Part shown: piece by piece, positions 56,161-64,000 of the stretch
Position numbering within the stretch: the stretch's first letter is position 1
Layout of the letters: each line of letters opens with the position of its first letter
NCBI GenBank assembly: GCA_003956705.1
Contig: QZCP01000067.1
Coordinates: forward strand, 62,001-126,000
From: Brevipalpus yothersi
Taxonomy: Eukaryota > Arthropoda > Arachnida > Trombidiformes > Tenuipalpidae
Length of the DNA stretch: 64,000 nucleotides
Direction: 5' to 3'
The notes under the pieces: model-generated
Databases searched by the model: none
What the model was told of the DNA's origin: nothing
The model's input: only the letters and a program-made list of their open reading frames with translations
Translations under genes and position numbers: made by a program

Positions 56161-59100
56161 CCTGGGACACTTTGCCAAAAGTGTCTTCTTTGGGTCCTTC
56201 TTCGGGTCCTGGCATCGCACTTGTATGGTCACCTCACCTCACCGTCTTAGTCCTCCTTTTGTGACTAGGCCCTTTCTGTCACTTTCTCTCTCCCTCTTCT
56301 TCTCTTGTCCCATCGAGATGCTTCTGAAGCAAGAGAGTTTGCTGTGAGAATGATTTGGAAAAACTTTGATTTTTTCTCCATCATCTAGTGCAATGTAAGG
56401 ACACTTTGGATGACTTGAAAGGCTTTTTTGTGGTCATAAAGGAAGCATATTAGGCTCAGATATCGATTGTCTGAGGAAATGAGGACCTGTTGTTGCAGTC
56501 AGCAAAGTTTTAAAACGGTAGCACTAGTGATTGAAGGGATGAGATCCTTGGCCCAGGCGCTACAGTCAGAGTGGGTAAGGGTAGCCCCTCCGCCCTCCTC
56601 TCTCTCTCTCTCTCTTTCTCTCTTTCTCTTTCTCTTGGCCTTCTTCAGGGCGTCTGGATCCACAACAACAACAGGTATCGGCCAAGGGGCTACTATCGCC
56701 CGAGGCAGTTTGATAAACTAGGGCCTCTCTCTCTCTCTCTCTCTCTCTTTTAGCTCTCTCTTTCTCTCTCTTTCTCTCTCTCTCTTCCTTGTCTCTTCAT
56801 GTCCCTGCTCGGCCTGGGTTTTCAAGTGCATCAGCAGACAAGCAATACAAGCTCGATCGCTGAATCTGGGCTGATAATCAGGAGGCCAATGACATGATAT
56901 CGTTCCCCTGAAAGTGAACAGTAAAGTGTGCCACTCTTTCCAGCCCAAGTAACTGATTGCTTAATTCTCTCTCCCTCTCTCTCTCTTCCTCTTTCTTCCT
57001 CTGGATGGCTAAAAGTCGCTATGAGCTCACTCTGCTAGGCCCTTTGATTGAGTAAATGTGCTTTTTTGGTCAATAATTTTGGAGCGTTTTTCAATCTCCA
57101 GAATTTTTAGGGTTTTCTAATACTGCATCTGATTTGTAATCGAAATATGAGAAAGTCTGGGAAAATTTCTTCAAACTTTTCTCTCATTGATCAACTGATT
57201 TCAGTTTCACCTTCAAATTCTCAATACTAAACTCAATATGGATCTGTGGCTATGAAGAGAACTATGGCAACCTTTTCCTGTTCGATCATGTGAGATTGCC
57301 ATTAAATCCTACTATTCACACGACCGATTGTGCAGAGGCAATCGGCAATGGCACGTTCCTCAGCCGATGGTTGATCAGCTTGCCATTCTATCATCAGAGG
57401 CACACGACTTCACTTACTAGAATCGATGCTTTTGATTACCTGTGAGCGATTCACTCATGATCATGATCAAGTAAACCTGATTGGGATCATGGTGAGATGA
57501 GGCTTTTTATTAAGATGATCAACTCATGATGGAGTAAAGTGAGGCCACTCAGACTCTGCCCCAGTAACTATCCACCCACTGGAGGCCCGCTCCTTTTCCT
57601 TTTCCACCGAGCTTCTCTGACCATGAATCATTTAGCATTCAAACAACTCCATGATTAACTCGAATTTGATGAGATCCGTAGCACAACGTCCACTGACTTG
57701 ACCGGAGAAAAGATATCTTCCGCCTCAGTTTCACTGCCATTGGAGTAGGTTGATTGCGGCGAAACAATGGTAGTAAGGGTAGTTCATGACTGAGGAAGCT
57801 GATTTGAGGCCAAAAAGCGTGTCCACTGATGACCATCAACTGGATTTGTGAGCCCAAAAAAAGTTTCCTCAACTGCGACAAGCAATTTTTCTGTCCTGTC
57901 ACTTATTAGATACACTCTAGTGCAGCTGTGAGGTGGAAGTGATGCTGAATAGGCCAAAGTAGCGTGGGCGAGCTTTCAGATCACTTTCAGATCAAGAGCA
58001 AGTTAAACAAGAAATATTTATATCTATCTTGCTATCTAGCATCGCTTCTCATGTCAAATTCACAGAGTTTGAGCCTCATCATCAAACTTTGCCCTAAAAG
58101 AAGACGAAGAAGATGAAAAAATTGGAAAACTTTCAAGCAATCTGGGTTCCCCTTAATCCTACCTGAGCTACCTGAGCTACCTGAGTGTAGAGAGATAGAA
58201 GTTAGCCCGATACTGGTGAAAGTGAAAGCAAACTCATCGAGCTGAGGACCAACCCATTGTACCGAGGTCTGTAGAAGCAACAGATGTTGCCTCTAATATC
58301 AGGTAGTCATTCAGCCCGCATCATCTTGCCATTTTGCACGAAACTAATCCACTGACCATCGATTAGGATGAGGTGGACAGACTGATATTTTCTCTTCATC
58401 AAAGGATTTTGTGTCCCCCTGAAATTGTGCATTTTCTGTCAATAATGCGGCTAATACTTGCACTATACGGGACAAGAGCTGCAGGTACGCTGGACCGTGA
58501 GGATCTAGCCAACTGTTGACTAGACATGCATTTGTAGCCGATATTGGATTAGAATTGGAGGGGTCATTAGGTTGATTTCGATTATTGTCAGGTCATTTTG
58601 TGGGCTCTACAAGACACATAAACATGCGATAAACTGCTTTACATCCATCTTAATCGATTCGTGAGTCGCAAAACATATGATCCAGTTCAGGCCATGAACA
58701 CTTTCACCTTCCAGCACGACATCCCAAAGTAAACATATCGGTACAGAATGGTCTGATCATGTCTCTTGTTTTTATCTAGAGTTTGTTTTGACAGATTAGA
58801 AGGCCAAAATCTTGGATTAAAGGCAAGCCATCAAGTGGTGGAGAGTCTCCGAGGTGATCATATTTAGGTTAAGGGAAAGCTTGACGAGTATCAAGAGTGA
58901 AAAAAGTTGGACAAGTGATAACATGAAGCTCAAACAAACTGATGATACCGATTCCTGGAACAATGTTTGACAATTGATACGCATTTATCATATTTCAATC
59001 GATGACCCAAAAACCACTCACTCATGGCATCTCATGGCATCTCTTCACTCTCTCCACCAAAACTATTTGGCCCTCATTGGTCATCAACTGTCATCGAGAA

Positions 59101-59278
59101 TGTTGATTAGGGTATCATCATCAGATGCGGAGAGAACATGTTTCTAGCGTTCATCTCTCTACTTTTCTTCTCTTCATCATTGGGAAGAGAGAAACACAAA
59201 TGGCCATCCATTTTGATCTAGGATATCGATCAAAATCAAACAGATCATTTTGCTCGATCTGATGAGCTCGCCAAGCTG

Positions 59279-59318
<40 letters not shown>

Positions 59319-59449
59319 CATGATGAGGCTGATCTCCATTGGGGCGATACATTTGAAAAAAGTCTTCCATATATCATTGAATCGAATGAAAAGTTCAGCA
59401 TGCACTCACACACATCTATCAGCTCACTAAAGCCAACTACTAGTCATGG

Positions 59450-59491
<42 letters not shown>

Positions 59492-60151
59492 CGGTCACTT
59501 CGCCAGCCTATAATCATTGGTCTTTCCTGGTGCTAATGTGGGCTCCATCACACTGTGCGATCATCACCTTGGCCAACAACAATTTACGGCTGACCACCGA
59601 TAAGCTTCCATAGTGATCAAAACAGAAAAGAAGGGCCATACTGTGGCCTGACGTGTTTGATGAGGAAGGGATAAAGGTGTGGAACTTGAATACAATTGAT
59701 CGGAGGTCGCAGTTCCATGGTCTGCTCCGAGCGGCTGCACTGGCCCGAAGAATTGTTTGTTTGAGGGGGAGTGATGATCGGATGAGCGGTCAGTGGCCCA
59801 TGCTAATCCACATGAGCCGTATATACTGATGCTGATACTAATGCTGATGATGGTCAGCCCTGGAAGAGTGGAAGAGAAATCGTCTTCAATGTCAATATTA
59901 TCTCCATCAATGCATATCATTAATGACCAAGCTGATCTGAATATCAATGTGCTCGCTCATATGTCGCCACAAACTAGCCACAAAACAAGTCCTTTGGTCA
60001 CTTTTTGGCACATCGTGACAGATAAATAATGGGCATGAATATTCATGCGAGAAAATGATCCTAGTGCTTGGGGTGGAAGGAGAAGATGGGGAAGAAGGAG
60101 AAGAAGGAGGAGGAGAGGAAGGAGAAGAAGATGACTTGGGCCATAAGAAGT

Positions 60152-60183
60152 CCCGGGCCGAGGGGCCGAGGGGCCGAGGGGCC
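60152..60183. repeat. (GGGGCCGA)n short array
   Basis: Three to four GGGGCCGA copies occur, the same unit type as in the block 4 kb upstream. Confidence 0.75.
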
Positions 60184-60784
60184 ATTGAGGAGCTCACTTG
60201 CAAGGTCACGAAAGAGGAGGAGGTCAAAGCTTGGCAAAGTTGCTAGGCAAGGCTTCCGTGAGGAAAGCCCTGCTCAGGACTGGCCAAAAAGGCGTCAAAG
60301 GAGATGTTCGCACTTCGCCACTTGTTGAGGTGATTGAACGCTAATTGATGCTACTAATCGGCCTCTTATGCAAATGAGATCAACTTGAAAACAGAGAAAA
60401 GAGTAAATAAACGGTGCTACTGGGCTTGACCAACCCTCTCTGCCCACGTTCATCAAGGTTCTAGTATAATGATTTGATCAAGTTCACATCATTCCTTCGA
60501 TTAGTTTCCAGTCTAGCTCACAAAGCCAATGTCATTTTGTCAGCCTAATTTGCATTCTGATTATGGACACTAATTACATGCTTTAATTCTATTCATTTAA
60601 CTCCGATTCGTAGTCAATTATTGATGCAGCCATTCCGTTTTACCTTCGAGAGATGAGTGAAGAAGAGCTGTCAAGCATTCACTATCACATATAGTGAATA
60701 TTCAATTATCCTGCTAGCTTTATGCAAATCAAGCTACTGAAAAAGTGGAGTGAAAAAGAAGTGGAGGCAATTCCTTCTGGTCAA

Positions 60785-60833
<49 letters not shown>

Positions 60834-61103
60834 ATATGCCTTACGCTGTTTAATTCATTTTATCAGGATGTATTCGCACATTTTTTTTCTAGTTCAGCCA
60901 CTTCCTGGATGGCTTTGAGAAGAATCAATTTCGATCACAATTAATTGAATGAAACTTTTTTTCAATTAAACGCCAAATTCAAATAGGGGATGGTGAAGGA
61001 GAAAAAGGAATCAATAACAATACATATTCTTATTCTTTTTGATTCTCAAAATGACTGTATTTTGTGCAGCATAGAAAACGTGACCTTTCACACTTGCAGT
61101 CCA

Positions 61104-62783
61104 TCAAACACACTTGATGTCTTCAAAGGACTTAACACCTCTCAAATAAGCGTTGAGTGTTTTCATCAGTGGATAGCGAGTTTGGCAACAAGAGCCCGTA
61201 AAATCGTCCAGGTCCAAAGCCCAAACCATGCCTCCGAGCAAGTTCATTTGTTTGATGTATTCGGACTTTTTTCTCAAAGCCTCAGGATCATCGTAACCAA
61301 CCCACTGGTTGTTGTTGTGGGCAAAGGCAACTCCACTTTCATCTCTTTCCACTTTCCATCCCTTGTTTCGGACATTATCACAGATTTCGTAGTAGGACAG
61401 ATAACCTTTCTCACGAGTGAATTGACCGGGCTCACCACCGCTGGATGCACTCATTCCATAGCCTTTTTGAGGATCATTGTCAGCATTACCTGTGAGAACA
61501 AACGATCGACCATACAACGGAACGCCAAGCACCAGCTTTCGTGAAGGCATACCACGTTCTATCCAGTGATGGATGGTGTAGTTGACATTGAAAATTTTGT
61601 CAAATGGATCAAATGGTGCCGATTTTGGTCGCTCATACAATGGAGAGTGATGTGAGGCAAACTTTTCCCATTGGCCATGATAATCGTAGGCCATCACGTT
61701 GATGAAATGGAAATCTTTGGCCAACGCGGGAACATCATAGCCAGCATCGATAACCGATTTACTTGGTGAAACAGCAGCAGTAAGAAGAAGACCACGAGGA
61801 TGGAGAGCTTCTCGCAACTCATGAACAAAGTCAGCAAAGGCCGATTTATCACTTTCCGGGCCTTTGGCACACTCAGCTTGCCAACATTTTGGGTATTCCC
61901 AATCAAGATCGAGGCCATCAAAACGATATTTGGCCAAGAATTGGAGAGCATGTTCGATAAAGTTTGCACGAGCTGAGGGACTATTAACCAGGCGAGAATA
62001 CTTATCACCAGCCGAGTCATTCCAGCCTCCCAGGGAAAGCATAACTTTTAATTTTGGATTCTTCTTCTTTAATGCAACCACTCGCTTAAGGAACTGATTG
62101 TCCACATCGGCCCATGAATCGTGCACTTTGATGGTCAAAGTGGAGCCATCAAGAACTGCGAAACCGTAATTAATGTGAGTACAGTAGCTTGGATTGATGT
62201 CTTCGGGAATGAATTTGCCTCCTTGTGGTCGATACCAGGCCCAATTGGTGAAATAGCAGACCATTACATAGTCATCTTGGAAGCCTTCCGCTGGATCGGG
62301 CTCAGCGGTGGTGGTTGGACCTATCGCTGGATGCCACTCATTTGGATTCTCAGTTTCAATCTCGGGCTGAGGTGATGTCTGGCGACTGGCGGTTGTGGTG
62401 CTCGGTGGCCTGAGTGTGGAGGAGGAAGAGGTCGAAGATGGACTCGATGAACTCGATGGACTCGATGGAGTTGTGGATGAACTGGAAGCGGGCTTCTGAG
62501 TGCCTAGTGAGTCTTTGCCTGCTCCACCATCTTGACCCTTGACACTGGATTGACAATTGACATTTTGAGGCCAATCACAAACACTGGTCTCCAGATTGTA
62601 TACAGTTCCACTGCCACACTGGAAAGTGTTGACTGCAACACCATTTTGGCAATAAAAAAATTTGGAACAATCACTGGCATCTCGGAAGTAGCCATCGCTC
62701 GAGGAACATGATTGGGAAGAACTTGCGACTAAGACATGTAATGATAAAATAATTATCACTGAACAGCGACTGAGGAAGGCCAT
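61104..62783 (-). CDS. Secreted chitinase: N-terminal CBM14, C-terminal GH18
   Basis: This hydrolyses chitin beta-1,4 links, for moulting, digestion of chitin or defence. One exon gives 559 aa. The signal peptide (VIIILSLHVLVASSS) is followed by a peritrophin-A chitin-binding domain with six Cys (26, 39, 45, 56, 69 and 77). A Ser/Thr/Pro linker of about residues 81-165, probably O-glycosylated, comes next. The GH18 domain starts at VMVCYFTNWAWYRP. It has the conserved KVMLSLGGWNDSAG and the catalytic FDGLDLDWEYP, with Glu296 as the acid and Asp292/Asp294 in support. MAYDYHGQWE and late GMVWALDLDDFTG also match. Insect chitinases usually have the chitin-binding domain after GH18; the order here is reversed. 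It is intronless and has a TATA box. Confidence 0.97.
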   Translation of the reverse strand: MAFLSRCSVIIILSLHVLVASSSQSCSSSDGYFRDASDCSKFFYCQNGVAVNTFQCGSGTVYNLETSVCDWPQNVNCQSSVKGQDGGAGKDSLGTQKPASSSSTTPSSPSSSSSPSSTSSSSTLRPPSTTTASRQTSPQPEIETENPNEWHPAIGPTTTAEPDPAEGFQDDYVMVCYFTNWAWYRPQGGKFIPEDINPSYCTHINYGFAVLDGSTLTIKVHDSWADVDNQFLKRVVALKKKNPKLKVMLSLGGWNDSAGDKYSRLVNSPSARANFIEHALQFLAKYRFDGLDLDWEYPKCWQAECAKGPESDKSAFADFVHELREALHPRGLLLTAAVSPSKSVIDAGYDVPALAKDFHFINVMAYDYHGQWEKFASHHSPLYERPKSAPFDPFDKIFNVNYTIHHWIERGMPSRKLVLGVPLYGRSFVLTGNADNDPQKGYGMSASSGGEPGQFTREKGYLSYYEICDNVRNKGWKVERDESGVAFAHNNNQWVGYDDPEALRKKSEYIKQMNLLGGMVWALDLDDFTGSCCQTRYPLMKTLNAYLRGVKSFEDIKCV

Positions 62784-62832
62784 GGTGGTGGAGGATGCCT
62801 AGCGAGTCTAGTGTGAGATAAGCGTCATGGGA

Positions 62833-62843
62833 GTTTATATATA
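62833..62843 (-). promoter_or_regulatory. TATA box of the chitinase gene
   Basis: TATATATAAAC is read on the reverse strand about 50 bp upstream of the ATG. A start 25-30 bp downstream would leave a leader of only about 25 bases. A sharp TATA promoter suits a regulated, tissue- or stage-specific gene. Confidence 0.7.
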
Positions 62844-63297
62844 TTGGAGTTCGGAAGATTGGAAAAATATCAGCTAGGAAGGAAAAAAACACAAGCTTCA
62901 CCATGCTAGTTTCATGATAAATTTGAGTCGACAGAAACAAGTCGAGAGCAAGTGTACAAAACAATGGAGGGGAAATAATAGGATGGATGGCAGTGGAAAA
63001 TTGATGAAACAATTTTTCATTTCCACATACCTCATGTATTCAGCTGTGGAAGGGCGAAAATCGGTCAGATCATGGCTTAAAAAGGACCTACTTTGGATCT
63101 GAGCGATTGGTTTGTATCAATTATTCATCAATAATGCACGATCACGACTCGCTGCAACCATCAATGAAAAGAAGACTGATTTGGTTTCATCTGCTGACCT
63201 GAGGCTGATGATCTTTGAATACTTTTCGACAATGTTTGAGGTCAAATTTTGTGCTTGCTCATCATTATTCCCGATTTCCAGTGACCTTATCCCTTTG

Positions 63298-63334
<37 letters not shown>

Positions 63335-64000
63335 CTATCTGTTCCTAGGGGAAGCATTTTTTCCGGTTGATACATTTATTGCATAATAATTTTTAATCAC
63401 CAGACTTGGCGTCAGTGTTTGATTGTATTTGCATTGGAATCATGGAGATGATAAAACTGTCGGGAGTCACTCCATCATCATCAGCACAGTTATCCTACTA
63501 ACCTTCAAACATGGTCGCTGATATGAGCGTTTCGAAAATTATCCAGTCTCCAAGGGCGATGCTCTGGTGTTCAATTTATTCAATTTTTTCCATCAAAACC
63601 TGGAATCAGCAAAAAAATTCTCGATTCGAATGTGGACCTCATTCAATTTCATTCGGCCAAGTATTTAATCATTGACCGCCTTGACGCACGCCATCCACTC
63701 TCTGGATTGCATTGATATTGAACAAGACAACCCCATCATTATCTTTCCACAGTATTGTGATTCTAGTGAGGCTGAGCGGCCAAACTCTATGGATACCCGA
63801 TATTGGCGTGTATGTGGACACATTGGCGAGAGAAACAGCAGTCAAGCGCTATTGTTGTCATTGGAACAATTCCTCAGAACTTTACCCGAATCTTCACTTC
63901 GCTGACTCGCTCGCTTGCCTCTAATAACAGGTTGTGTGGACTTTACTTTTTGACAGGTAAACGTTGAAGCCAGGATCGCAGAGCATGGTGCAAAGAGAGA
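62844..64000. other. Unassigned DNA at window end
   Basis: A CT tract lies at 63299-63330. Overlapping forward ORFs at 63672-63924 follow a good acceptor-like CTTTCCACAG (63751), and another acceptor-like TTTTTGACAG precedes 63957. These could be exons of a forward gene running off the window, but I recognise no domain. Confidence 0.4.

Larger units (their letters stand above)
55638..61103. other. Gene-poor DNA with CT/GA tracts and G-rich blocks
   Basis: No supportable gene was found. It contains interrupted CT tracts at 56000-56030, 56600-56640 and 56725-56790, and clean tracts at 59282-59316, 59453-59485 and 60788-60830. Two G-rich blocks are listed separately. Reverse and forward ORFs here are repeat-biased. 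Confidence 0.55.

Noticed and set aside
60055..60328. Gly/Glu- and Lys/Arg-rich ORFs
   Set aside because: They arise from GGAGAAGAA-like and GGGGCCGA repeats and have no recognised domain.
63672..63924. Two overlapping forward ORFs after an acceptor-like site
   Set aside because: Both frames are open but neither shows a domain I recognise. They were kept only as a comment on the window end.
1..64000. CRISPR arrays, rRNA, tRNA, bacterial operon signals
   Set aside because: None was seen by eye. The sequence is plainly eukaryotic with spliceosomal introns. A tRNA scan was not possible, so a tRNA gene could be missed.

Overview
The window is nuclear DNA from a small arthropod genome, most probably a mite or other chelicerate. 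The clade is inferred. The direct evidence is a set of animal genes with short introns (mostly about 50-120 bp) and standard GT-AG sites, AT-rich intergenic DNA, many (GA)n/(CT)n tracts, arthropod-type muscle troponin I, an AA15 copper monooxygenase, a peritrophin/GH18 chitinase, and tandem intronless DEG/ENaC-like genes. A run of N marks an assembly gap.

Layout. 1-8.4 kb: the 3' half of troponin I (+), a secreted reeler-domain protein (+), an AA15 LPMO (+), NELF-E without an RNA-recognition motif (-), and a secreted basic repeat protein (-). 9.6-13.3 kb: the bHLH-zip factor TFAP4/cropped (-), a decayed SmE copy (-) and EAPP (-). 15.3-23.2 kb: a cytosolic 5'-nucleotidase family enzyme (+), the vesicular GABA/glycine transporter VGAT (-) and an HMG-box protein (-). 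24.3-28.1 kb: two tandem DEG/ENaC-like channel genes (+). 28.4-29.4 kb: SOCS4/5 (-). 29.5-33.8 kb: a complete-looking PIF/Harbinger transposon with terminal inverted repeats, a Myb/SANT-like gene, a four-exon DDE transposase and a third gene with a cysteine-protease-like H-D-Q-C pattern. 34.0-39.0 kb: intact SmE (+), the splicing factor CDC40/PRP17 (-), a pogo/Tigger-type MITE and ANAPC5 (-). 39-61 kb: a gene-poor, repeat-rich tract with an assembly gap and one convincing small gene (-). 61.1-62.8 kb: an intronless secreted chitinase (-) with a TATA box, followed by unassigned DNA.

Most genes are unrelated housekeeping or neuromuscular genes, so there is no operon logic. SmE and CDC40 are convergent neighbours. 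A segment holding all of SmE plus the last part of CDC40 was duplicated in inverted orientation about 22 kb away, where the SmE copy decayed.

The two most interesting items are the small gene at 55.1-55.6 kb and the transposon. The small gene, once a 108-bp intron is removed, has a canonical BH3 motif directly followed by a C-terminal hydrophobic tail, like the vertebrate BH3-only proteins Bim and Bmf. The transposon's divergent third gene may encode a Ulp1/adenain-type protease. Both are inferences from motifs read by eye.
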